Source of the DNA: an uncultured Collinsella sp.
GTDB taxonomy: Bacteria; Actinomycetota; Coriobacteriia; Coriobacteriales; Coriobacteriaceae
NCBI GenBank assembly: GCA_902492825.1
Contig: CABUMZ010000001.1
Location: forward strand, 1 to 34,789
Length of the DNA: 34,789 nt
Direction: 5' to 3'
The first letter of the stretch is position 1, and each line of letters begins with the position of its first letter. Positions 23,707 through 31,466 of the stretch are shown piece after piece. The notes under the pieces were generated by a model. The model made no database searches, was not told the DNA's origin, and saw only the letters and a list, made by a program, of their open reading frames with translations. Both the position numbers and the translations under genes were made by a program.

Positions 23707-24825
23707 ATGAAGGCCGTTTATTGCCCCTACTGTGGCGGTCGGACCAAGCGCAACGGCAGGACCTCATCGGGGTCCCAGCGGTGGAGGTGCACGGCCTGCG
23801 GCGCGTCGACGACGGTGAGGTACGACGACACGGCGACAAGGCTCGAGGAGTTCCTCGGGTGGCTCCTCTCGAAGGACTCGCAGGCCACGATGCCGGGCGG
23901 CGGGCGGTCCTTCAGGCGCAGGACGGCCGAGTTCTGGGAGGTCTGGCCCATGCCCGTCCCCGACGGCGAGCTGCACCGCGTGCTCTACGTCGACGGGATC
24001 TGGGTCGCGCGCGACCTCGTCGTGCTCATATGCTGCAGCGGCGAGAGGGTGGTCTCCTGGTACATGGCCAGGTCGGAGAACTCGAGGGCGTGGTCGGCCC
24101 TCATGGCGCCGATCCCGGCGCCCGACGTGGTCGTCACCGACGGCGGGAGCGGGTTCGCCAAGGCCGTGCGCGAGACCTAGCCGCGCACCAGGGTCCAGAG
24201 GTGCACCTTCCACGCCTTCTCGCAGGTCAAGCGCTACACGACGACGCGGCCGAAGCTCCAGGCGGGGCGCGAGCTCTACCTCATCGCGCGCGACCTCATG
24301 GGCATCGAGGCGCTGCACCAGGCCGAGCTCTGGGTCGAGCGCTACCTCGACTGGTGCGGGTTCTGGGCCGACTTCCTGGAGGACAGGACCGTGGTGGACG
24401 GCAGGAGGGTCTACACCCACGAGAGGCTGAGGCGGGCGCGCTCGTCGCTGTCGTCGCTGGTGTCGGCGGGGACGCTGTTCACCCACCTCGACCCCGCCCT
24501 GGCCAAGGCCGGCCCGCTGCCGTCGACCAACAACATGATCGAGGGAGGGGTGAACTCGCAGCTGAGGGCCGTCCTGCGCAACCACCGGGGGCTGACGTCG
24601 GTCAAGCGCGTGAAGGCGGTGTTCTGGTGGTGCCACGCGCACTCGGGGGACGCGAGGACGGCGCGCGAGAAGCTCGCCACGATGCCGACCGACGCGGACA
24701 TCGACTTCCTGTTCAGCGTCTACTCCGCCTCGCCGTCGCGCGAGGACGGAGGGCCGGAGTGGGGCGACAGGGCCGTGTGGGAGGACCTCCACCACAGGGA
24801 CCCGTACCCGTTCTGGCTGGATTAA
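23707..24825 (+). pseudogene. IS1249-like transposase interrupted by in-frame TAG
   Basis: ATG 23707 has AGAGG 5 nt upstream. The frame encodes 157 residues, then TAG (24178-24180), then 214 more residues in the same frame to a TAA. The N-terminus is a zinc ribbon (CPYCGG and CTACG). The DDE residues are Asp96 (YVDGIW), Asp145 (VVTDGG) and Glu279 (NNMIEGG), so the stop lies between the second Asp and the Glu. The context is RET-stop-PRTRVQRCTFHAF; relatives have Trp here as I recall, so TGG to TAG is the simplest change. The product as it stands cannot make a full active site unless the stop is read through. Confidence 0.9.
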
Positions 24826-24937
24826 TGGATGGAAACGGATGTTCTATCGGGACACACATTTTGTCCTATAAGCCAGACGCCCTGCGAGGGGAGCCGTTGG
24901 TCAATTGGGGTGAACTGTTCACCGTCAAGCCGGCCGG

Positions 24938-25786
24938 CTAGCAGCTAGCGATCAGAGGGACTGCGGGGACGTCCGAAGCGGCAACGCGAGCCGCAAAGCC
25001 CGCCTCGGTCAGCTCGATGACCTCGGTAAACGTCGCATCGAAAAACTCCTCGGTTAGCAGGCGATACGGCGGATGATCGGGCTCACCGGGGTTTTCGCGC
25101 ACGATCTCGTGCATAACGCCGATGGTCTTGAGCACATATTCTTTATGGATGGGATACTGCCCAAAACGTGCCGCAGCGGTATACAGGCGATCGGTCGCAC
25201 GCGGGATGGAAACAATGCCGAGCGTCTTGCCAAACCAGTCAAAGTCGCCTTGCTTTTTAATGCGGAACTCCTCGCACGGCTTGCCGCCGTGCGCCTCCAG
25301 GTACTGATTCACGCGCGTATTCCATACGGTATCGGCCACCAGATGCGACCAGACACCCAGTGTCAAATCGAGCAACGACTGCGCCACGTCATCGGGCGCG
25401 AGCGAAAGCTCGCTAGCACCGGGACCGGCAACCGGCTCGGCATCCTTGTAGCGTTGGGGATAATGTACCCGATTGAGTCGCTCGCGCTCCTCGACAATCG
25501 AGGTCGCGGCAGCCGGCGTACCAACAGGCGCCCCTTTGAGCAGCGGCGCCACATAGGTATCCCAGAACTCGTGCTCGCGCGGCTTAGGGATAGGTTCGGG
25601 CTTTGCAAAGTGCGTAATGCGGTATGGGATGGGATCGGCGATGCCAGGGACCATATAGCCCACGAAGATATCCGGAACCACGCAGCCAAACAAAAAGGCA
25701 TTGCGGTCGCGCACGCTATTGGCAAGCGCACCGGTGCGCTCCAGCAAACGCTCCGTCTGAGCGATATGAATGTTCCAGCTTGGCAT
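24938..25786 (-). CDS. Zinc-dependent phospholipase C-family protein
   Basis: 282 residues from ATG 25786 (GGGGGTGG 5 nt upstream; an in-frame ATG four codons earlier is the alternative). The N-terminus PSWNIHIAQTERLL, then RNAFLFGCVVPDIFVGY, ITHFAKP and later LGVWSHLVADTVWN fit the zinc-dependent phospholipase C fold with its His/Asp metal ligands. No signal peptide is seen, so a secreted toxin role is unlikely; such cytoplasmic homologues are of unknown substrate. The stop (TAG) overlaps the opposite stop of the split frame. It has no close operon partner; the ECF operon ends 69 nt upstream. Confidence 0.75.
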   Translation of the reverse strand: MPSWNIHIAQTERLLERTGALANSVRDRNAFLFGCVVPDIFVGYMVPGIADPIPYRITHFAKPEPIPKPREHEFWDTYVAPLLKGAPVGTPAAATSIVEERERLNRVHYPQRYKDAEPVAGPGASELSLAPDDVAQSLLDLTLGVWSHLVADTVWNTRVNQYLEAHGGKPCEEFRIKKQGDFDWFGKTLGIVSIPRATDRLYTAAARFGQYPIHKEYVLKTIGVMHEIVRENPGEPDHPPYRLLTEEFFDATFTEVIELTEAGFAARVAASDVPAVPLIASC

Positions 25787-25866
25787 AGCCACCCCCATAA
25801 AAAACCTGGATAACTATACCATCACGGCAAAGCCGCGCGGACGGCTACGCACGCTCTACGCAGCAA

Positions 25867-26661
25867 CTAGTCCGTAGCACCGCTTTCGGTTCCATACGAC
25901 GACGAAGACGCCTCGACCACATGGTGATATCGATCGATATAGATTGCACGGGCACCCAGGCGTCGCACCAAATCCTGGTGATGCGTGCTCATCAAGACCG
26001 TCTTACCCGCCGCGACATAAGCCAGCAAGAAATTGACCACGATGTCGCATGAATCCTCGTCGAGCCCATTGGTAGGCTCGTCGAGGACCAAGATATCCGG
26101 GTTCATCGACACCACCGCAGCCAGCGCAACACGCTTCTTTTGCCCGCCCGAGAGCTGATAGGGAGAGGCGTCGGCAAGGTCGGCAACCTGGAACAGCCCC
26201 ATGGCATCGCGCACGCGGCGCTCGAGCTCGTCTGCCGGCAGACCCATCTGCGCGGGACCAAAAGCAACTTCCTCGCCCACCGTGGCGCAGAACAGCTGGG
26301 CATCGGCGTTTTGGAACACGAAGCCCACGCGCTGGTGGAACTTCTGAGCAGCAGCAGAATCCTTCAGATACGCCGCATCGACCACGTGCCCGTCAAACAG
26401 GTATGCCCCTGCGTCCGCGAGTTCAAGGCCGTTAATAAGACGCATAATCGTCGTCTTGCCGCAGCCGTTGGGACCGAGCAGGGCAACGAGTTCACCACGA
26501 TCGACCTGCAGCGACACGCCATCGACAACCGTATGCCCCGCATAGGAGAACACCACGTCGCGCAGCTCGATGAGCGGAACGACCTCGGCGCCGCCCACAC
26601 CGTTCGTGCCCGCCGCACTATTCATATCGATCGTCAAAACGTCGCCCTTCCCCATTTGCAT
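25867..26661 (-). CDS. ECF metal transporter ATPase (NikO/CbiO type)
   Basis: 264 residues. ABC ATPase of an energy-coupling-factor metal uptake system. Walker A GPNGCGKTT (63-71), Q-loop FVFQNADAQLF, signature LSGGQKKR (near 168), Walker B ILVLDEPTNGLD and the switch His in MSTHHQD are all intact. The N-terminal 28 residues are an extension before the fold; starts at 26655 or Met13 are possible. It follows cbiQ by 22 nt. As the only ATPase in the unit, it should work as a homodimer, as in CbiMQO and NikMQO systems. The Ser-rich C-terminal tail (ASSSSYGTESG) is not conserved in the family as I know it. Confidence 0.92.
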   Translation of the reverse strand: MQMGKGDVLTIDMNSAAGTNGVGGAEVVPLIELRDVVFSYAGHTVVDGVSLQVDRGELVALLGPNGCGKTTIMRLINGLELADAGAYLFDGHVVDAAYLKDSAAAQKFHQRVGFVFQNADAQLFCATVGEEVAFGPAQMGLPADELERRVRDAMGLFQVADLADASPYQLSGGQKKRVALAAVVSMNPDILVLDEPTNGLDEDSCDIVVNFLLAYVAAGKTVLMSTHHQDLVRRLGARAIYIDRYHHVVEASSSSYGTESGATD

Positions 26662-26683
26662 CCCCAGTCGGAACCAGCAGCGC

Positions 26684-27526
26684 CTACAGCACGGCGCACA
26701 ACACTGTCAGCAGCGCCACGCCGGCCGCATAGGCCGCATCGCGCCAGCCAAACCTGGCGCGCGCGGGAGCCGGATACGCACCGGCAAAGCCGCGGCAAAG
26801 CATAGCCTCGTCCATCGCGCGGCTGCATTTCATCGCCTTGATAAAGGTCATGCCCATGATACCCGCGATCGAATCGGTACGCGAAAATCCCTCGGGCGCA
26901 CGGCCAACGCTGCGCAGCATGACCGATTCGCACAGATCGTGCGCCGTACGACCCAGCACCTCGATGTGCTTGAGCGCCATATCAAACGTAAAGATAACTT
27001 CGTCGGGTAGATGCAGCATCTTGAGCGCCGCCGACATGCGGCTCCACGTGAGGGTCCACGAAACGCCCAGCACCAGCGACACATTAATGAAGGTCTTGAG
27101 CGCAATCTTGAGCATGGCGCCCGTAGCGGAAGCACCCAGCAGCAGGGCAGGCAGCGCCAAAACCACTGCGAGCCCCGCGGCGCCAAGCGCCGGCACAAAG
27201 GTCGCGCGCAGCCCGCGTACGGGACGCACGGCAACGAGCACCAGCGCAATGGCCGCCATCAACATGAGGTACAGCGGGCTCTGCGTCAGGCACACGCACA
27301 GGACGCAAACGAATATCCCCACCAGGCGCACCGGAGCCGAAACGCAAGAAAGGGCGCGGTCGACCATCGACCCGCCCTCGTGCGCGCCTCCACCCAGGCG
27401 AACCCGCTCAAGCAGGCTCGCCAGGTGCAGGACGTTCTTTTGCATCACGCGATGACGAGCGCCCGTGGGCTCGTAACGCTGCTCGACCGCAAGCCAGCTA
27501 GGCAGCTCGACCATCGCCATGAGCAC
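26684..27526 (-). CDS. ECF transporter T component (NikQ/CbiQ type)
   Basis: 280 residues from GTG 27526 (AAGGA 5 nt upstream), overlapping the M-component gene by 29 nt. Several hydrophobic helices lie at about 70-160 and at the C-terminus (about 263-280). The coupling motifs of the family are present: MLRSVGRAPEG and AMDEAMLCRGFAG, whose helices touch the ATPase. The T component transmits ATP hydrolysis to the substrate-binding M component. Confidence 0.9.
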   Translation of the reverse strand: MLMAMVELPSWLAVEQRYEPTGARHRVMQKNVLHLASLLERVRLGGGAHEGGSMVDRALSCVSAPVRLVGIFVCVLCVCLTQSPLYLMLMAAIALVLVAVRPVRGLRATFVPALGAAGLAVVLALPALLLGASATGAMLKIALKTFINVSLVLGVSWTLTWSRMSAALKMLHLPDEVIFTFDMALKHIEVLGRTAHDLCESVMLRSVGRAPEGFSRTDSIAGIMGMTFIKAMKCSRAMDEAMLCRGFAGAYPAPARARFGWRDAAYAAGVALLTVLCAVL

Positions 27527-28583
27527 CGCTTTCCTTAACCGTCAGCGAGATCAGACGGAATGCGATGGTGAGCACCGCCACGCCAATCACGCCGGACAGG
27601 ATATACATGGCAGCCTGACCGGCAAAGCCGAGACCCTGTTCCTCGGAATAGGCCTGCAGGTAATCACCCGTAGGCAGCGCATCGGCAAAGGTCGGGGTGT
27701 CGAGACCGACCGAAGCCTGCAGGCTGTCGTCGCCAACCTCCTGAACGGCGGTCGCGGCGCCCTCGGCGTCCCACTCACCCCAGGCGTCACCCGTGGCCAG
27801 CAGGCCCAGCGGCGTGGCCACGACAAGCACGGCAACCAAGATGAGCGTGGGGACCAGCGAGGTCTTCTTGGCAGCAGCGCCCTCGGCAGCAAGCTGTCCA
27901 TCGGCGGCTTCGGGGCCGACGATAACGCTCGGCGCCGTCTTCTTGATAAAGCCGTAGATCGCGGCAGTCGCCACGCCCTCGACCACGCCGGCTACCAACA
28001 TATGCGGGATCATCATGGCCGGAATGGCAATGGACAGCGGGAAGGGGCAGTACAGCGGAGCGCCCGAAGCATTCGTGAAAAGCATCGGCTGAATACCAAA
28101 CTCGATTGCTGCGCACAGGGCCGCCAGGCACAGGCCGACCCAGCCGCTTACGATGGCCGAAACCGAGGTACCCCAGCTCTTGTCGTGCAAACGGCTGTTA
28201 AGCGCGCGGAACACGATGGCTGCGGCAAACGGCAACACGAAGGCCATGTTAAAGCAGTTAGCGCCAAAGGACAGGATGCCGCCGTCGCCAAACAGCAGCG
28301 CTTGCAGCGCCAGCGCGACCGAAACCGCGATAGCCGCGGCCTCGGGGCCCAGCAGCAGCGCGATGAGTGCGCCACCAACGGCGTGGCCTGTGGTGCCGCC
28401 AGGCAGCGGCACGTTGAACATCATGAGCAGGAAGGAGAACGCGGCGCAGATGCCCAGGAACGCCATGTGCTCGCGATCGAGCGTGGCGCGCACCTTTTTG
28501 ATGCAGTGGATCCAAACGGGCACCATCGCCACCGCCATAACGGCATCGGTCTGCGGGGACAGATAATTATCTGGAATGTGCAT
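27498..28583 (-). CDS. ECF nickel/cobalt substrate-binding component, M-N fusion
   Basis: 361 residues. The first residues MHIPDNYLSP carry the His2 that, with the N-terminal amine, binds the metal in CbiM/NikM. Hydrophobic helices run from about 15 to 215, with GGTTGHAVGGAL and the conserved HMLVAGVVEG in the family pattern. After a linker (about 225-240), a C-terminal part with two more helices (about 243-262 and 328-350) looks like the small N component (CbiN/NikN/PDGLE type) fused in the same chain. The NikR-like operator upstream favours nickel. GGGAGG stands 6 nt before the ATG. Confidence 0.9.
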   Translation of the reverse strand: MHIPDNYLSPQTDAVMAVAMVPVWIHCIKKVRATLDREHMAFLGICAAFSFLLMMFNVPLPGGTTGHAVGGALIALLLGPEAAAIAVSVALALQALLFGDGGILSFGANCFNMAFVLPFAAAIVFRALNSRLHDKSWGTSVSAIVSGWVGLCLAALCAAIEFGIQPMLFTNASGAPLYCPFPLSIAIPAMMIPHMLVAGVVEGVATAAIYGFIKKTAPSVIVGPEAADGQLAAEGAAAKKTSLVPTLILVAVLVVATPLGLLATGDAWGEWDAEGAATAVQEVGDDSLQASVGLDTPTFADALPTGDYLQAYSEEQGLGFAGQAAMYILSGVIGVAVLTIAFRLISLTVKESGAHGDGRAA

Positions 28584-28640
28584 GTACGCCTCCCGGTTAT
28601 CGGCGCACGGAATTGCAACGCCGCTTGAATCACCTTTCCA

Positions 28641-28668
28641 GTGTTACGTAATGTCAGATTCGTAACAC
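28641..28668 (-). promoter_or_regulatory. NikR-like operator of the metal transporter
   Basis: A perfect inverted repeat GTGTTACG / CGTAACAC with 12 nt between the arms, which reads GTGTTAC-N14-GTAACAC. From memory this matches the NikR site described in Geobacter-type bacteria. It lies at about +4 to +31 of the predicted transcript, a place where a bound repressor would block RNA polymerase. Confidence 0.7.
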
Positions 28669-28678
28669 TCCGCGGGCT

Positions 28679-28707
28679 ATCATAGCAAAACGGCGCACTG
28701 CCGACAA
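28679..28707 (-). promoter_or_regulatory. Promoter of the metal transporter operon
   Basis: TTGTCG (28707-28702) and TATGAT (28684-28679) with a 17-nt spacer on the minus strand. The -35 lies in the loop of the pheT terminator, so the two signals are interleaved. Confidence 0.65.
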
Positions 28708-28720
28708 AGCAGCACGCCGT
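28686..28720 (-). terminator. Terminator of pheST
   Basis: A 12-bp stem (28690-28701 with 28709-28720) with two G-U wobbles, then TTTTG on the minus strand, about 108 nt past the pheT stop. Nothing else is seen in 28721-28828. Confidence 0.75.
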
Positions 28721-28828
28721 TATGTAATGCGCGTGTCATATATGCAGGCTCAACGGTGCCTTATACCGAAAACAGCAGTCACGTAAGACTCGGCGGCAGC
28801 CGACGCTGGCCCATATCCGGCGCAGGAC

Positions 28829-31282
28829 CTAGCCGCGGACCTCGCCGTTTACGCCCTTGCACACCTTGGTGACGATCTTCTGGTGCGCCTTTTCGACCTC
28901 TTCGCTGGTGAGCGTGTGGTCGTCGGAGCGATACGTAAGCGCAAAGGCCATGGATTTCTTACCCTTGCCGATGCGGACCGGATCGCGGTAGACATCGAAC
29001 AGGCGCACGCCCTCGAGCAGCTTGCCGCCGGCACTCGTAATACGACGCTCAAGATCCTCGCAGGTCACAGTGTTGTCGACCACGATAGCAAGGTCGTGCT
29101 CAACGGCCGGGTACTGCGAGAACTCACGGTAGTTATCCTGGTTGCGGGCGCCCTTGATCAGCTTGTCCAGGTCAAGCTCAAAGGCAACGACGACCTCGTC
29201 GATGCCCATAGCCTCGCGCGCCTCGGGGTGGATCTCGCCAACCCAGCCCAGCACGGTACCGCCCGAGAGCACCTCGGCAGCACGACCCGGTTGCAGGAAG
29301 GCATAGCCCTCGCCCTCGACGGGACGGAAGCGAACCTTCTCGATGCGCAGCTGGGCAAGCAGCTCCTCAACGATGCCCTTGCCAAAGAAGAAACGCAGCT
29401 TGCGGTACTTCATGCTCCAAGACTGCTCGCTCCACTGGCCCGAGAGCACACCCGCCACGGACTTGGTCTCCTTGGGCAGGCTGGCGTTCTCGCGGCCATG
29501 GAACAGGCTGCCGACCTCGTACAGGTGCACGTTGGGCGTGCCGTGGGCCTCGTTGTAGGCCACAGACTGCAGCAGACCTGGCAGCAGCGAGCGGCGCATC
29601 TCGGTCTGCTCGGCCACCAGCGGGTTCATGAGAACCACGGGGCAGCCGCGGCCCTCGGTGGACATACCAATCTTCTCCAGGTCGCCCGGGGCGGCAAAGC
29701 CAAAGGTCGTGGTCTCGTTGAGGCCGCAGGCGCGCAGGATCTCGCCGACCTTACGGGTAAGCTTCTGCTCGCGCGTCAGGCCGCCGATGTGGTTCTTGGC
29801 AGCCGGGATGGTCGCCGTAACGCGGCCCATGCCCCATAGGCGCAGGACCTCCTCGATCAGGTCGATCTCACGCGGCAGGTCGGGACGGAAGCTCGGCGGG
29901 GTAACCATAAAGTCCTCGCCGTCGCGCTCGACGGTGCAGCCCAGACGGGTGAGCGAGCGCTCGATAAAGTCGGGCTCGATGTCGGCGCCGCAGATGGCGT
30001 GCACGCGGGCCAAGCGCAGCTTGATGCTATCGATGGTCTTGGGCGCGGGGAAAACGTCGACGTAGCCGGGAGCGACCTCGCCGCCGGCGATCTCCTCGAT
30101 GAGCGCGCACGTGACGTTGGCGACATCCACGCAGCCGGTCTCGTCGACCTGGCGCTCAAAGCGAATGGAGGCGTCGGAGATCAGCGAAAGGTCGCGGCTG
30201 GTGTGCGAGGTGCGGCCGGCGTTGAAGCAGGCGCTCTCGACCATCACGTCGACGGTGTCGTCCTCAATCTCGGAATCCATGCCACCCATGACACCGGCCA
30301 GCGCCACGGGACGCTCGCCGTCGGTGATGAGGCCCATACCGGCGTCGAGCACGCGCTCCTCGCCGTCGAGCGTCGTGAACTTCTCATCCTGCTGGGCGGC
30401 GCGAACCACCACACGACGGTGCCCATCGCGCTCGGCAAAGGTGTCCAGGTCAAAGGCGTGCAGCGGCTGACCGGTGAGCATCATCACATAGTTGGTGATG
30501 TCGACGATGTTGTTGTGCGGGCGCACACCCAAGGCGTTAAGGCGCTTGACCATCCAGTCGGGCGACGAGCCGACCTTGACGTTGCGCACGATGCGGGCAA
30601 CGTAGCGGTCGCACAGGCCCTCGTCGGCAATCTCGACGGAAAGCTCGTCGTCGGTCGCGCGGCCGGTCTCGGCTTTGATGGCGGGCAGCTCAACGTGGAA
30701 ATCGCGATCGAAGATGGCGCCGGTCTCGCGGGCCATACCGATCATGGACAGGCAATCGGGACGGTTGGGCGTGATCTCGCAGTCGAGCACGGTATCACTC
30801 GAGCCCACGTACTCGGCAAACGGCATGCCGCAGGGCGTATCCTCGGGCAGGATCATGATGCCGGAGTGGTCACCACCCAGGCCGAGCTCGCGCGCGGAGC
30901 AGTTCATGCCCATGGACACGACGCCGCGAAGCTTGCTCTTCTTGATCTTGACGTCGCCGGGAAGCACGGCGCCAATCATGGCCGTGACGATGTGGTCGCC
31001 GGCCTCGAAGTTCTGCGCGCCGCAGACGATCTGCAGCGGAGCGGGGTTGCCGTCGGCGTCGAGGTTCTTGTCACCCACGTCGACCGAGCACACATACATG
31101 TGGTCGCTATCGGGGTGCGGGGTCTTGGTGAGCACCTTGGCGGTCACCACGTGGTCGAAGGACTCGCCCACGGTGTCGATCGCCTCGACCTCGGTGCCGG
31201 TACGGATATATTCGTCCGAAAGGGTCTTGGGATCCTCCGGAATATCGATCATGGTCTTGAGCCAGTCGTAAGAAACACGCAT
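28829..31282 (-). CDS. pheT: Phenylalanyl-tRNA synthetase beta subunit
   Basis: 817 residues, full length. Domains in order: N-terminal helix and tRNA-binding OB fold (about 40-155, VTAKVLTKTPHPDSDHMYVCSVDVG), B3/B4 editing domain (NRPDCLSMIGMARE then HAFDLD), B5 domain (KLRLARVHAICG), catalytic-like core and the C-terminal ferredoxin-like anticodon-binding domain (about 725-817, REFSQYPAVEHDLAIVVD). With PheS it forms the alpha2-beta2 enzyme. AAGGAG is 7 nt before the ATG. It lies 184 nt after pheS, an unusually long gap filled with hairpins. Confidence 0.97.
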   Translation of the reverse strand: MRVSYDWLKTMIDIPEDPKTLSDEYIRTGTEVEAIDTVGESFDHVVTAKVLTKTPHPDSDHMYVCSVDVGDKNLDADGNPAPLQIVCGAQNFEAGDHIVTAMIGAVLPGDVKIKKSKLRGVVSMGMNCSARELGLGGDHSGIMILPEDTPCGMPFAEYVGSSDTVLDCEITPNRPDCLSMIGMARETGAIFDRDFHVELPAIKAETGRATDDELSVEIADEGLCDRYVARIVRNVKVGSSPDWMVKRLNALGVRPHNNIVDITNYVMMLTGQPLHAFDLDTFAERDGHRRVVVRAAQQDEKFTTLDGEERVLDAGMGLITDGERPVALAGVMGGMDSEIEDDTVDVMVESACFNAGRTSHTSRDLSLISDASIRFERQVDETGCVDVANVTCALIEEIAGGEVAPGYVDVFPAPKTIDSIKLRLARVHAICGADIEPDFIERSLTRLGCTVERDGEDFMVTPPSFRPDLPREIDLIEEVLRLWGMGRVTATIPAAKNHIGGLTREQKLTRKVGEILRACGLNETTTFGFAAPGDLEKIGMSTEGRGCPVVLMNPLVAEQTEMRRSLLPGLLQSVAYNEAHGTPNVHLYEVGSLFHGRENASLPKETKSVAGVLSGQWSEQSWSMKYRKLRFFFGKGIVEELLAQLRIEKVRFRPVEGEGYAFLQPGRAAEVLSGGTVLGWVGEIHPEAREAMGIDEVVVAFELDLDKLIKGARNQDNYREFSQYPAVEHDLAIVVDNTVTCEDLERRITSAGGKLLEGVRLFDVYRDPVRIGKGKKSMAFALTYRSDDHTLTSEEVEKAHQKIVTKVCKGVNGEVRG

Positions 31283-31365
31283 CTAGCTCTCCTTTCATAC
31301 TGAAAGCCTGCGAAGAGATGCAGGTGGAAACTTCAACTTTGTGAACATTCCTTACAAAGCGAGGG

Positions 31366-31458
31366 TTGTCCAAGTGCGGCAGATCGGCCCGAAAGAGGAG
31401 CGCCGCGTACTTTGGTACGCAAGCGACGAATGAGCGCCGAGGTGCCGTGCTTGGGCAA
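31366..31458. repeat. Long imperfect stem-loop between pheS and pheT
   Basis: Arms 31366-31381 and 31443-31458 match at 13 of 16 positions (wobble elsewhere). Inside is a perfect GCGTAC-TTTG-GTACGC hairpin (31405-31420) and GGCGCTC/GAGCGCC-type pairing around it. Between this and pheT lie smaller hairpins: CTTTCA-TAC-TGAAAG near 31292-31306 and CCTGC/GCAGG near 31309-31325. It has no T-run. It may be a dispersed repeat or a processing/attenuation site. Confidence 0.65.
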
Positions 31459-31466
31459 GCCGCAGC

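Larger units (their letters stand above)
23521..24874 (+). mobile_element. IS1249-like insertion sequence (IS256-type), defective
   Basis: Perfect 24-bp inverted ends (23521-23544 and 24851-24874, starting GGCTTATAGG) are flanked by the 8-bp direct duplication AGACGCCC (23513-23520 and 24875-24882). Length is 1354 bp. One transposase frame fills most of it. A second copy of the end motif, GGACAGAATGTGTGTCC, lies inside at 23619-23635 and may be a second transposase site. Perfect ends and duplication point to a recent insertion, though the transposase has a nonsense codon. Confidence 0.93.
23469..24941 (+). other. Short open frame split by the IS1249-like element
   Basis: Removing the element and one copy of the 8-bp duplication joins 23469-23520 to 24883-24941 in frame: TTG, then RSVASLSDTERTTEDALRGE and PLVNWGELFTVKPAG, then TAG, 36 residues in all. 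No ribosome binding site or ATG precedes it, and the frame upstream runs into the pyk terminator. It may be a gene remnant or chance. Confidence 0.3.

Noticed and set aside
6558..24180. Amber recoding (TAG read as an amino acid) as an explanation for two in-frame TAG codons
   Set aside because: tatD, metG, rsmI, GH5, pheS, pheT and the phospholipase-like gene here end in TAG at the expected family lengths, so TAG is an ordinary stop; two separate nonsense mutations are simpler.
29999..31303. 434-codon and other long + frames opposite pheT and pheS
   Set aside because: Antisense shadows with His/Val/Gly bias; the minus strand encodes full synthetase subunits.
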